A stretch of DNA of 64,000 nucleotides from assembly GCA_024699855.1 (NCBI GenBank), contig JAMPIQ010000001.1:10230001-10294000 (forward strand). Direction: 5' to 3'. This DNA comes from Aphelenchoides besseyi (taxonomy: Eukaryota > Nematoda > Chromadorea > Rhabditida > Aphelenchoididae). Under the pieces are notes generated by a model. That model had not been told where the DNA came from. It saw only the letters and a list, made by a program, of their open reading frames with translations, and did no database searches. Shown piece by piece: positions 45,081-55,638 of this stretch. Numbering within the stretch: position 1 is the stretch's first letter; every line of letters begins with the position of its first letter. Made by a program: the position numbers and the translations under genes.

Positions 45081-47782
45081 TTAGTTGGAATCCGAGGGTT
45101 CTCGTTTGATCTCGACATCCCGATCTCTCTTGTTTCGACGACTGCGAACTTCTGGAGACGACGAGGAGCTTCTTCGACGACGCCGTTCTCTGACCGGTGA
45201 CTCTCGACGTCGCTGAAAAAACGAAAACTAAGATTATGGGTTCGGTTACATACGCGATCGGACCGTCTGTCCCGAGAATCGTCTCTACGGCGGCGGTCTT
45301 CTTGATCTCTTGATCGACGTCGTTCACTTCTTCGATCACCTCGGCCATTTTTCTCTCCTTCAGCCTCCAGGCCCAAACGATCGCGCTCAGCTCCAATAAT
45401 CTTTTCGCGTCGCTTTCGACGATCTTCCACATCATTACGACCAGAATCCCGTCGGTCATCTTCACGTCTACGAGTTCGATTCTCGACATCTAGACGTTCG
45501 ATGTCTGCACGAACTTTCTCTTTGTCGTCCACTTGTTCAACGGGTTTCTTCGATCGTTTCTTCTTACGTCGGTCCGCCTCGGAATCAGATGACGAAGTCG
45601 AAGATGAGGACGAGGAATCGTCGCTGTCGGACGAACTATCGCTGCTCGAAGACGAACTGCTGCTACTCGACTCCACTTCTTCTTCCTTCTTTTTGGCCGC
45701 TTTCTTGAGCATTTTGCTGTAGTCTTCTCGTAGAAGTCCCCTAAACTCATGACTGGCTTATTGAGTCAGATAGTCCACTTACGTTATGCCGCCAACACCG
45801 CTCAACGTGAAGAATTGAATTGCAAATTTCGTGTTCTCGGGATGATCCTTGGGAAAAAGTCCCTCAAAGTGATGCATCAGAGTGCTAAAATGAACAATGA
45901 AGACTGAGAGAGCAGAACGAAACCTACGGATCGTGTAGTTTCTTGAACAACGTCGTAACACCCAACGACTCCGAGAGCTCTTGGAACAGAAACTTCAAGT
46001 AAACACGTCCTGCTGACGTCGTGTCAGCTTCAGTAATCCGAACGTTATCGAACACCTGAAAATCGAAGGCCTTCTCTAACACTTTGACTTCCACTTACCG
46101 CCCATTCAATGGCATCCGTAGCCAAGAGATGGCCAATGAATTGAGCCATGATGCGAATGTTTTTGATTCCCAGTCGATGAGCTGTGGTGTAGGTGTCTCG
46201 CGCCACTTGTTCGAATGCCTGTTGGAACTCCAAACGCAAACGACAGAAACGTTCGGCCAACAGTCCGTAGAATCGCTCGTATGTTCGATTTTGAGAGCAA
46301 CAGTCCACAATCATTGAGCACAACTCGTTGTCCAGTCCCGGCTTGTAGTGGAATTTGATGAGCTTGTGAGCTGCTTCTTGGAAGTCCAACGACGACTGAA
46401 TAGCCAAGTAAACGTTGCGACGAAAAGCGACCATGTCTTGCTCGGTCATGTCGATGATCTTCTGAGTCTGTGGTGCTTCTGCAATCATTCATTTCACTCT
46501 TATTCCGACTCTGTCTCACCTTCAACCGCCGTCTCTTCTTCAGCACCCGCTTCGGACCCGTTTTCGTCTTCAGAATCGTCGGCATCACCAATGATTTGTT
46601 TTCGAATCTCCTCATATTCTTCTTCGTTCTTCTCGAAATCTTTGTCGTATTTGTAGTAGTTGAGTTGGATCTCCGGATCCAGCGGCTTTCCATCCTCGGA
46701 GATCAGTTCGATCATGTGCGAGATCTGATCCTCTTCTTCGATCAAATCCAACGGCTCGATAACCGACGGATACGCACGAAACTTCTCTTTCCGCACGTGC
46801 ATTGCGATTTCGATCATATACTGAGTGCGAGTGTCAATCGTATCGGCATCCTCCAAGATTGCTCGCAGACGCTCAAAAAACCGCTGAAACAGCAAGAACG
46901 AAATCGAAACAAACCACTTGAACTCACAATGCAAGCCTTTGGGCACAACCTTCGAGAGCATCTCACCGCTTTCTTTGAGCAACGTGATCGTCAACTCAAT
47001 CGAGTCGTCGGTCGGCTTGTCCATGAGAAGAAACAGGATCTCCAGAATGATCACTTCGTGCGCCTGAAAGGCGAAGTGGAAAGAACAAACATCGCAAACT
47101 CACCACCCGTTGATTTGCCAAGTGAGCCAGAAACTTGCAAACAGTCACACAAAGCGCCTTGTTGCAGGTTCGAAACGCACGTTTGAACTGAATGACCAGA
47201 CGTTTCAGAATCAAGTTGCCAACCTCCGGGAACTTCGAGTTGATGATCGAAACCAGAGCCGCGTAGACGTGAGAGAAGGACGGAGAGAACGTCTGAGCCT
47301 TCAGAATCGAACTGACCAACAGACCGCTGAAATGGACGAAAACGAAACTGAAGTTGAAGCCAATAGACTCACCGTCCACGAATCATGTTCTTCTGCAGCA
47401 ACACACGAACAATCTCGACGATGTTCTCGACGTTCACTTTGTTCACTTGTCCGTGAATGTGCTTCTTCAACAGCTCCCAGTTCATTCGTTGGTAGGCGTC
47501 CGAGTTCTTGTCCGTCGACAGCTGCTGCTGCATCATGCGCAGTTTTGCCGGTGGAATATAGGCGCCGCCGCTTCTGGTCAGCAAATTGAACGACTTCGCT
47601 TGTTCTGTCGGTTGATCGGCCGTGGGCTCCTGGGTCGTCTTCTCAACCCAGTCGTCGGCCTTTGGAACCTCGACTGGTGATCGTGAACGCGCTCTTTTGG
47701 CCACATCTCCGGCTGCAACATCGGGAGTTGTCGATCTCAGACGCCGCTTCTCGGCTCCACTCTGCTCAACTTCTGCAGACAT
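45081..47782 (-). CDS. let-858: Pre-mRNA splicing factor CWC22
   Basis: A spliceosome protein that recruits eIF4A3 for exon-junction-complex deposition. The start [20 protein letters not shown] is followed by [14 protein letters not shown] and [19 protein letters not shown], the conserved entry into the MIF4G domain. Helices include [20 protein letters not shown] and [18 protein letters not shown]. An acidic linker follows, then the MA3 domain ([60 protein letters not shown]). The tail is poly-serine ([20 protein letters not shown]) then Arg/Asp/Glu/Ser-rich, RS-like. The order matches the NUCAMPHOLIN/LET-858 protein. Short introns; stop TAA at 45081. Confidence 0.96.
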
Positions 47783-48202
47783 CTTGACGAAAAAATAGTC
47801 ACGGTTTATGAGCCACGATTAAACACTGCAAATGGTCAGCCAGTTGTCGAAATCGCAAGCAAAACGCCAAGGCGTCTTCACATGCAGCAATCAGCTCGGG
47901 ACTCACTTCAGGGTGCCGTTGAATTAACGGAATGTTGAGTTCAAGAAACTTCTAACCATAAAGTTTGTCCGGATTGTAATTGACAGTCTTGAGTAGTTCA
48001 CAGCATCGCTAGTGTCTTAATGGATGTCGAAATTGAGTGTTCAATTCACTACCAATCACAAAACTTCAGCAGCTGAACGATCAACAACCGGGATTTGAAT
48101 ACCAATCAGTCGAACAGTCGACTGTCAAAAATAATTCAATCCCTTTTCACAGTACATTCGACTATAAAAGCAGCCATTCACTGTCGAACATCACCAATCA
48201 AA
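47783..48202. other. Divergent promoter region between CWC22 and the Leu/Gly-rich secreted protein
   Basis: About 420 bp. The right end holds a consensus TATA box for the plus-strand gene. No other feature is recognised. Confidence 0.5.
48163..48170 (+). promoter_or_regulatory. TATA box of the secreted Leu/Gly-rich protein gene
   Basis: TATAAAAG lies 40 bp upstream of the ATG. A start of transcription near 48193 would leave a 5' UTR of about 10 bases. A consensus TATA with so short a leader suggests a strongly expressed, tissue-specific gene. Confidence 0.7.
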
Positions 48203-48913
48203 ATGTCTCCTTCTTCGATCGCCATCTTCTTTTCTCTTCTCGTCGTCTCCACTCACGCTCTTCCAGTGGGTAACAGTCAGGGATCTCCATTGCTCGGCAA
48301 TCTCGTCGGAAATGTTCTGGGAACCGTGAATGGAGTGGCTGGAAACGCTCAGCCAGTGATTGGCGAGGTCACCGGTCTGTTGGGCGGCTGCAAACAACCC
48401 GGAGCTTTGACCAAGATCGTCAAACTGCTCAACCTGCCCGGAACCGTCGATCCGGCCCAATTCGTCCAATTGCTTTCGATTCTGACTCAATTGGACTCCA
48501 TTCTCACTCAGATCACCTGCACCGTTGACTCGTTGTTGCCGTTGGAAGGTGGCAGTGGATCGGGCAGTGGTCTTGATGGACTGCTGGAGGAGTTGAGAAC
48601 AATCCTGAACATTCCATCAAACGTCGACTTGGTTCCCTTCCTTCAACGATTGTTGGCGGCCGTCGAGAAGCTTTTGGATCAGTTGCTCGGAAATGTCAGC
48701 GGACTGTTGGATCAACTCTTGGGCGATGTCACCGGTTTGGTCGGTGGAGTGGTCGACATCTTAAATCCCGTCTTGAACAATCTCACCGGACTGTTGGGAA
48801 TCCCAGAGGGTGTGTTGCCGTTGGATTTCATTCAACAACTAATTCCCCAGTTGCAAAAGGTTCTCGACCAACTTCTCGGTCAATTGGGATCGGGATTGCC
48901 GGTCGGATTGTAA
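48203..48913 (+). CDS. Intronless Leu/Gly-rich secreted protein with 11-residue repeats
   Basis: One uninterrupted exon of 236 codons, where most genes here have introns every 100-200 bp. Signal peptide MSPSSIAIFFSLLVVSTHA. The mature protein is made of Leu, Gly and Val with few charges. Two cysteines (GGCKQPG and ITCTVDS) may form one disulfide. In the second half an 11-residue unit recurs: LLDQLLGNVSG, LLDQLLGDVTG, LVGGVVDILNP, VLNNLTGLLGI, then VLDQLLGQLGS at the end. A Gly-Ser linker (GSGSGSG) divides the halves. The periodicity predicts amphipathic helices, perhaps lipid- or surface-binding. No family is recognised; it superficially recalls PLUNC/BPI-like secreted proteins, but only by composition. 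Confidence 0.8.
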   Translation: MSPSSIAIFFSLLVVSTHALPVGNSQGSPLLGNLVGNVLGTVNGVAGNAQPVIGEVTGLLGGCKQPGALTKIVKLLNLPGTVDPAQFVQLLSILTQLDSILTQITCTVDSLLPLEGGSGSGSGLDGLLEELRTILNIPSNVDLVPFLQRLLAAVEKLLDQLLGNVSGLLDQLLGDVTGLVGGVVDILNPVLNNLTGLLGIPEGVLPLDFIQQLIPQLQKVLDQLLGQLGSGLPVGL

Positions 48914-49158
48914 ATCATTTAGTCGAATAAACATTATCAGAGCTTCATTAAGTTGTATTGATTAACGGACACACTAGAAAGAAGAACAGAATATGCACAG
49001 TGGTTTTGGCTTTTGAGGATAATCAGCGAGTATGCCAAGAGGTTTCGATTGAGTTCTTGTCGTGAGCAGTTACTTATGTGTTTCTAGTCCGAATCAGTCT
49101 TCTTATGAAACTAAAACTCATTCCCTCATTTTCATTCGCTCCGTTCGGTTGACAAAAG

Positions 49159-49605
49159 ATGGCGGAGAAAAATCAGGAGCAGACAATCGAAACGTTGGCT
49201 CGTCAACATACCAAAACGCCAATTGATCCGGGCGGAATCACGGGTGAAGCCGATGTGGTTGTACGACATGATCCAACGACCATTACACCGGTAAGTAACA
49301 ATCTTCTGTTTTTGATTTTTGTTTGCAGTTGCATCAAATGGATTTGAGTGGTCTGCCCGTTTTAACTGCTCAGGATCTGCAGAAATCGCCATCAATCGTT
49401 CAACCATCTAACGATACAAAGACTCAGTAAGTTCCTCACGCTTGCACTTTCAACTTGTCTTTGAAGACCACATCCAGAGTTACCGTCTCTAAGCTATTGG
49501 GTCTATTTCGTCTTACTAGCCATCCAATTTTTTTTTGCCACGGCCGTTGTTGTCGGTGGTTTGGTTTATGTTGGAATCAAAACGGATTGGTACCAACACA
49601 TTTGA
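49159..49605 (+). CDS. Small single-pass membrane protein, unknown
   Basis: Three exons give about 118 residues. The start MAEKNQEQTIETLARQHTKT continues PIDPGGITGEADVVVRHDPT and a polar stretch. The only hydrophobic segment is near the end: VYFVLLAIQFFFATAVVVGG then LVYVGIKTDWYQHI. With no signal peptide it is probably a tail-anchored or type III membrane protein. The second splice uses a TTTGAAG acceptor to keep the frame, which is unusual. An AATAAA follows the stop within 10 bp. No family recognised. Confidence 0.62.
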
Positions 49606-50017
49606 TCAATAAAAATTTCATTTGTTGACAATCTTACAACTGGGGTTCATAAGAATTGCTAGCAATCGCTGTTTTATGAGAGATAAACGCTTTAATAGCA
49701 ACATTTCAACCAAAGCATCTTCATAGGAAGCAAGTTGCCATCAGTATGCATTCAATTTTTGGTTCCAGTTTCACAAAGCCAATTTGTCTTATGCTACTGA
49801 AATTCAGATGGTCTACAGGCTTATTTATTTCAATCTACACTCTCTTTATGTTAATAGTCATTACGCACACGTTTCAGTGTTTCCAACAAACGAAGAGCCT
49901 TCAAAGCTCAAAGTCAGCAACTTGATTTATTTTACGTTTGTAATCTGTATTAGTCGAAGAAAATTACAATTCTGTCAAATAAGCACTATGTGCAAATAGA
50001 TAGAGAAATACCGTTCA
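49606..50017. other. Tail-to-tail spacer
   Basis: About 410 bp, AT-rich, between the small membrane protein and the basic protein gene. No supported gene or RNA. Confidence 0.45.
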
Positions 50018-51037
50018 CTAGAGAGTTTCACCAAACTGACTCTTTTTTCTCGTTGTTGCTCGCAAGTTGTGTCCGAACTGCTCACTCAGCAACGTCATGT
50101 TTCGTTCTTCGTGCAACGGACCACCAGTTTCATCATCGCGCCAACGCGTCTTCTTACTCTCGCTGTTGTTGTTTTCGCCGCCGGATTTCAGCGACGAAGC
50201 CGTCGGTTGGACGTTGAGTGACGGATGAACTGAAGAGAAGAATCAACAAAGATCTTTGAGGTCACTCACTTGTCTCGACGTGAACAAATCGCCGTCGTTT
50301 GCCATTTCGCATTTCGTATTTGTAATAAACGTTCGGTTTCGTCTTCTCGGCCTTCTTCTGAAGCTGCGTTTTTGATGGATCTGTTCGAGGTCTAAATTCG
50401 GAAAATGCAAAACAAAATGTAAGCAACAAACTTACGATGTTTCGACGGTTGCAGCTTTGACTCGTTTCTCAATCCTTCCTTCTTCTTCGTTGTTGTTGTC
50501 TACATTCGTTGACGGAAGATTCGGATTAATGATCGTGCTTTCAAGTGGAGTCGAAACTCGTTGACTTTCTTCGATGGTTGTCGGAAAGTCGAAATGTGTC
50601 ATTTCATCGCTTCTTTCCACCTCATCTTCTTCGTCGTCGTCCAATTTGATCATCTTCTGGAATCAAATTAAAAACCAAAGAAATTAAAAACAAACTTTCA
50701 AATGAAACATCGTTCCACGTCGTCTCTTCGATTCCTTGTTTCGAGGTTTCGGTTGCTTGGGAACGATTTGAATTAACTGTACACTATCGACGGTATCGTT
50801 TGGTGATGCGGGTATTGTGGTCGGTGATACGAGAATAGTTGACGGAGGTGTGGACGAAACGGTTGGCAGCGAAACAAGAGCGGAAGGCGAAGTGTTACTC
50901 ACCGATGCAGAAGTTATCGGAGACTCGAGAGTCGGCAAATCCAAGTTGCTTGTCAGTAGTGGAGCAGTCGGACGTTCTCTCGGCCTCTTTTTGATTCGTT
51001 CCAATGCAACTGTAGCAGCACGACGTGTCGGTCGCAT
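50018..51037 (-). CDS. Basic, low-complexity, probably nuclear protein, unknown
   Basis: Starts MRPTRRAATVALERIKKRPR and continues in a Ser/Thr/Pro-rich stretch. A basic cluster is KPRNKESKRRRGTMFHLK. An acidic segment follows (MIKLDDDEEDEVERSDEMTH). The next exons give EEEGRIEKRVKAATVETSPR, KTKPNVYYKYEMRNGKRRRF and, after a phase-1 intron, NNNSESKKTRWRDDETGGPL and HNLRATTRKKSQFGETL. Three short introns in consistent phase. Several patches could be nuclear localisation signals. No globular domain is seen; the protein could be a chromatin or kinetochore factor, but that is only a guess from composition. Confidence 0.66.
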
Positions 51038-51180
51038 TTGCGTTCAGCGGACTCCAACTGCGTGGTCTCTCAACGTCAGGAAGTACGAAGTGAAGTGAAC
51101 GGTCAGCAAATTCGATTCTCAGACAAACAATAGAATTTATCTCAAAAACTGAAACTGGAAAACATGCCTGGCGGTTAAAT

Positions 51181-51488
51181 GGATCAGAAAAAGACGCCAA
51201 ACCATTTTTTAAACAAGTCGATGGATTTTCGTCGAGTGATCGAAGTTCTTCGCGATATCGAATTCCGGTTTCTACCACAAAACTTCCGTGCGGGTATTCA
51301 ATCGGACACGAACATTACTCTCGTAGGTCCACTAACACGCAAACTGACTGCTAGAATTTGAATGCGGACATGAATTTGCATCGAACTTTAAATTCTCTTT
51401 TCGAAAGTCTTCAAGTCACTTGTGATTTTGATTGGCCGAAATGGTCGCCTTTTCCGGTACTTCAAGCTTCTTTCTGGTCTCGTTGATT
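51181..51488 (+). CDS. Small protein or 5' part of the next gene, unknown
   Basis: From ATG 51181 the frame reads MDQKKTPNHFLNKSMDFRRV and FRFLPQNFRAGIQSDTN. After a short intron (near 51327-51354) it reads ADMNLHRTLNSLFESLQVTC and FDWPKWSPFPVLQASFWSR, stopping at 51488. The last 45 bp overlap the likely ATG (51443) of the downstream gene in another frame. Alternatively a donor after SPFP (about 51458) skips to the next exon, making this the N-terminus of the downstream membrane protein. The sequence alone does not settle it. No domain recognised. Confidence 0.42.
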
Positions 51489-52338
51489 TCCGGTGTGTTG
51501 GCCATGGGTGAGGATCCGACAACTTCAAAGCCAAATATCTTACTGTCCGGTGGGTTTGCGGATACAATCCTTTCAACTTGGTAAGTTTAGGTGTTGCGTT
51601 CTTGTACTACGGAACCGTTGGGATTGCGTTGTTCGCGATTTGTGCGATGTTCGCCGTCTGCATGTTTCTCGATCACAAACGAAGTTCCAACGACGAGCAG
51701 TTGGAGAAAAAGTACGCACTGAATGATCAGGCGAAAACTCGGCTCTGTGAAGCAGAAGTCAAAATGGAGAATTTGATCCAAGAAGAAGCACAGTTGATCG
51801 AATACATTCATCAGATAGATGTGAGTCGATTGCTCGATGTTTATCTCAGGTTTTCTAGTTGCGTATGAAACAAGATCGCAGATTGTATTTGCGTGAAGCC
51901 GATCGAAAGGGTGATGAAGCCGATGAAGCAAAACGTAAAGTCGGAAACTTGGCCAACACCAATCGCATCGCCGATGCTGATGAGGCAACAATTCTGCGCA
52001 AACGGTTGGATATTGAACGTGAAGCAATGGCCGACAGTATTCGAAAGAAGATGAAACAAAACGAACGAGCCCGACAAAGTCAAATGCGTCAAGCGGTGGA
52101 CGAAGCTCATCGGTCGTCTGCTGTTTTACCTGTGAGTTTACACTCAAGTTGTTATTTCACTTCTATTGTATTTTAGAAACCGGTTCTTGGACTCAGTTCG
52201 ATTTTGCGTCGTCGTCAAAAATCCACAGAATCGGGAGCTCAAAGCCGTGTGCCAAGCTCCTATCTCAAACACAGTTCTTCGGGTCTACGTCGTCAAGCAG
52301 CTAATGAGAACAATATGGATTACCAAATGATGGAATAG
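51443..52338 (+). CDS. Membrane-anchored coiled-coil protein, unknown
   Basis: If started at ATG 51443 it has a signal-like N-terminus, MVAFSGTSSFFLVSLISGVL, then PNILLSG. A membrane helix follows: VAFLYYGTVGIALFAICAMF continuing AVCMFLDHKRSS. The cytosolic side is a long charged coiled coil (DEQLEKKYALNDQAKTRLCE, EAQLIEYIHQID, ADRKGDEADEAKRKVGNL, KMKQNERARQSQMRQAVDEA). The tail is basic and Ser-rich (LGLSSILRRRQKSTES) and ends NNMDYQMME at 52338. Short introns keep the frame. AATAAA follows 30 bp after the stop. The family is not recognised; the start is uncertain because of the overlapping upstream frame. Confidence 0.6.
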
Positions 52339-53407
52339 ATGACCATTTTGTTGTTTTGAATTTCGACAGGAATAAAAGATTCGTGTTAGCCATGGAACTC
52401 AATTCTTTTCCGACTGGACCAAAATCGCGGAGCTAAAGAAATCACTTGACGGTTTGGTGCGCACGATCTACGTCGTTTCCCGGCCGACCTTATTTACACA
52501 TCCCAGCTAGAGAGTTTACGCGCCGAAGAAGCTGCGCGGTCAACAGAATATGCTCGCGCGTTAGTGTTAAACCCGTCGCTTTAATGGCCCCATTGAAGGC
52601 GTAAAGGTTGCAATACAGACGTTTTTTTTGTCATTGTGTTCTTCGGAACCGATGCCATCGTGGGTGCATGACTGGTGATCCGAGAGGATTAACAGCGCGT
52701 CGACCAGGAACCCGGCTTTAGCCTCATGCCTAACGGAATTTTTGCCAAGTTCTCATAGTCGGGAACCATAAATCTGTAGTTTATTAACTGGAAAAACCAT
52801 TCAACTTTCTGATCTGATCGAAAGCATACGAACGATTAGTTGCAGTCATCAGCTCTAATCCTAAGATGCTCGTTGTGAGTATTTTAGTGTTAGATTCCGA
52901 ATGACATGTTGCTTTCAACCACAATTCATACACTATCTGCAGAAAGATTACGTAGATTCGACTTGTTCTTAAGAAAGCGTTTGATACAAAGTTATTCTTT
53001 GACCATTAAATAGAAATCATTATAATCGAACAAAGATATGAATCATCAGACTTCTGTCAGTTTTCAAGCCGCTTTATCCAATTAATAATTTGCTTATTGT
53101 ACTTTACACGACGTTTTTAACTAGTGATGTAAACTTGTCGATGTTCTCCGAACAACAGGTGAAACGTTTTGAGGGTATTCATAAATTTTTAATTAGAATT
53201 TTATAAGAAAATCATTGAAAGTACAATTTCGTTTAACTGTTCCAGACAAAGTCTACATTCAGTCATATGAACTACAAGAACATCTTCTTGTCGTACGTGA
53301 GTGTACGCAGATACAAAAACTGCAACTACGAAACTGGAGATCGTCGATTGAGTGTCATGCTATTAAAACACGGTATCTTTGCTTCCATTTAATCTCCTGA
53401 TGACAAA
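52339..53407. other. Gene-free region with a CpG-rich patch
   Basis: About 1.07 kb before receptor paralogue 3. The part at about 52430-52770 is CpG-rich, unlike the AT-rich rest. It contains strings such as CCAGGAACCCGGCTTTAGCC that look neither coding nor like a known RNA. A transposon remnant is possible. The remaining 600 bp is AT-rich and presumably contains the receptor promoter. Confidence 0.4.
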
Positions 53408-54481
53408 ATGGTGACCGTATCGTTTGCTTCGCTGATCAGTTTATTTGGGGTATCCATAGCGCTGATTGGCAACCTATTATCTCTTCCGCTTTTCGTTCTT
53501 CTTCTTATCAGTCAGCGAAGAACATTGGCGCCGCTTTTCATGGTCAACCTCATGACATGGATTGTTGCCGTGACTTTGTGTTCCATTTACTGCTTTCATA
53601 TTGCCATTTTTTGGCGTCCGAATGGTAAGAAGAGGATTTCAGAATTTAATCAACTTTCTTAGATTACATTTATTCAATGTCATTGATGTTTTGGTTTGGA
53701 ACATTGAACTTTGGTTTCCTAGCGGCTTTATCACTATCTGTCTTTTTCTTGACTTGGGATCGTTGTTTCACTCTTCTCTTTCTTCCCATTACTTACAATC
53801 GAAAAAAACGCAGGCTCTTTGTTGTGGTTAGTTTGTTGAGTCAATTAACTGCTTATCTGTGGATGATCTATTGGCTTCAATCCGATAGGCCGCCGTCCGG
53901 TTTGTTTTCCAAATGTGCATCCTACGGTTGTGTTGGACCGTCAATTAGCGACAAACTAACGTACATGAAGTTATGCTTCTCGGTAGTCAACTTGATCAGT
54001 GCAAGTATTTTCGTTTGTCTTTTTGTTAAATTCAATCAGAAACGTCAAATCAGAGGGTCTTACAAGGCAGGTTTTTATTTGAACGATTGTTCATGACTTT
54101 GTTTCAGGCAAACTTGTTGGCCTTTTCAAGTTTGTTCACGGAACTGCTCTTGAATGGTTTACCGAATTTTATTGCCGACATTATTCACAGAGTGAGAACA
54201 ACTATCCACTAAAACTTCAAGTTTTCTTTTAGGTTTATGATCTTGTTTTAAGCCCAATAATCGGACCGTATATCGCCTATCTCTTCAGCTTTGAAGCGCT
54301 GATTGCCGCGTTGATATTTGCAAACGCAATGGGTTTGAACTATCGCTCATTGCTGTCACGAACAACAGTTTCCACTATTCGTCGCACATCTCTCACGCAC
54401 ACTTCTTTCGTCATTGAAGTGCCCGGAGACCAATGGACGACGAGAAGCTCCAAAACTGCAAAATTACCACGAGGTTGCTAG
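53408..54481 (+). CDS. Serpentine (7TM) chemoreceptor-like, paralogue 3
   Basis: The third member of the receptor set. It starts MVTVSFASLISLFGVSIALI and shows APLFMVNLMTWIVAVTLCSI (helix 2). The helix 3 end, FLTWDRCFTLLFLPITYNRK, is equivalent to the corresponding block of paralogue 1. SKCASYGCVGPSISDKLTYM is the shared YGC-TYMK block. Helices 6 and 7 are FSSLFTELLLNGLPNFIADI and GPYIAYLFSFEALIAALIF. The tail is Ser/Thr-rich. Unlike paralogues 1 and 2, all introns here are short (about 45 bp), including the one between helices 6 and 7. Same family uncertainty (srbc/srx-like). It stops at 54481, tail-to-tail with the next receptor. Confidence 0.75.
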
Positions 54482-54573
54482 CCACAAATAGTTTCTATTT
54501 TCTTTGGTGTTAATGCACGAATACAAGAAACTTTTACTGCTAAAAACTAGTAATCTAAAGCTTAGAAGTTGAA

Positions 54574-55638
54574 CTAAAAGATTGCATCGACTTTTGGACT
54601 AATACACGAGATTAACATTCGCCGAAAGTTGGCGAAACGATAGAAAGTCATTGCACATTGACTGGGCAGATAGAAGTTGAAGAAACAGAAAACGAGCTGC
54701 CAAATAAGATAGTGACCATCGTGAACATGAAATTGATACAAAATTATGTTGCTACTAATAATAATAATCGGAATGTAAAAGAAAGTGAGTGCACTAATCA
54801 GTTGAACGGAGAGAATCCGTTGAATTGATCGTTGTAGTTCGAAAGTTTTTGCTCTCACATTTCGACTCGTTCTATTGACTGCACGATAGAAAGCATAGTT
54901 TGCGTAAACAGCAAACCCAACGAGCAGACACGTGATAAGGAAGATCATTGCACATATTCCCACCATCATAAGCGAAACTCGTGGATTATCACGAACGTTA
55001 ACGAGCACAATTGACGGATGGGTATCTACCAACGAACTCAATCCTATAGTTTCATAATCTTTAGCCTTCAGTTGTAGAGAATCGATTCGGCAAACAAGGA
55101 TTAGATTGAACATGAGATGGTAAACAGCGGAAATACTAATGAATTGAACAACATTTTGCCATTGAGAAAACCAATGAATTAACGGTTTTGAACGAAAAGA
55201 TGCAAAGATGCTCAGACGAAGTGCTTGAATCAGAAAGGCCATAAAGAAAACAAGTGCCTGAGTTTCTGCGTAACTGAACACAAACCAACAACCGAAAAGA
55301 AATCCGCGAGGTCCAAATGTGCCGAGAATCCCGACTGAATAGCCTCCAAAGTACGGTAACAGAACGACTGGTTGCCACAGAACGAAAGCAACTTGCAAAA
55401 TCCTGACAGTTCATTCACTGTTCCAACTATCGACCTACCATCCTTGAAAGACGATTGTCGCAAGAAAACATCGATAACCGGAATCGATTTTCGGCAAATG
55501 TCGAATGAAAAAGTAGAACATCAGAGCGAACATTATTGTGTTGATTCCACACATTACGTAAAAGAAACGCGAATAGAGCGGCTGGTAGGGTTCCCAATAG
55601 TCCGAGAACATCTTTGCAGAAACGTTTGCTTCCAACAT
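54574..55638 (-). CDS. Serpentine (7TM) chemoreceptor, srh/str-superfamily-like, member A
   Basis: A 7TM protein of a different family from the three srbc-like genes. The start MLEANVSAKMFSDYWEPYQP is followed by helix 1 (YVMCGINTIMFALMFYFFIR) and HLPKIDSGYRCFLA. After one intron come FVLWQPVVLLPYFGGYSVGI, with the P-x-x-GGY-x-G motif of srh-type receptors, and CWFVFSYAETQALVFFMAFL. Later helices are ISAVYHLMFNLILVC, VSLMMVGICAMIFLITCLLV and ISALTFFYIPIIIISSNIIL. The block RAKTFELQRSIQRILSVQLI matches the T-x-LQ pattern before helix 6. About 340 residues, complete. It is divergently paired with the gene at 56.4 kb. Confidence 0.78.

Noticed and set aside
46470..47186. A 238-codon plus-strand frame opposite CWC22
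   Set aside because: It lies antisense to confirmed MIF4G/MA3 coding exons and has no domain or splice structure of its own.
52680..52760. RNase P-like string GAACCCGGCTTTAG
   Set aside because: Flanking conserved regions and pairings of RNase P/MRP RNA could not be found on either strand.
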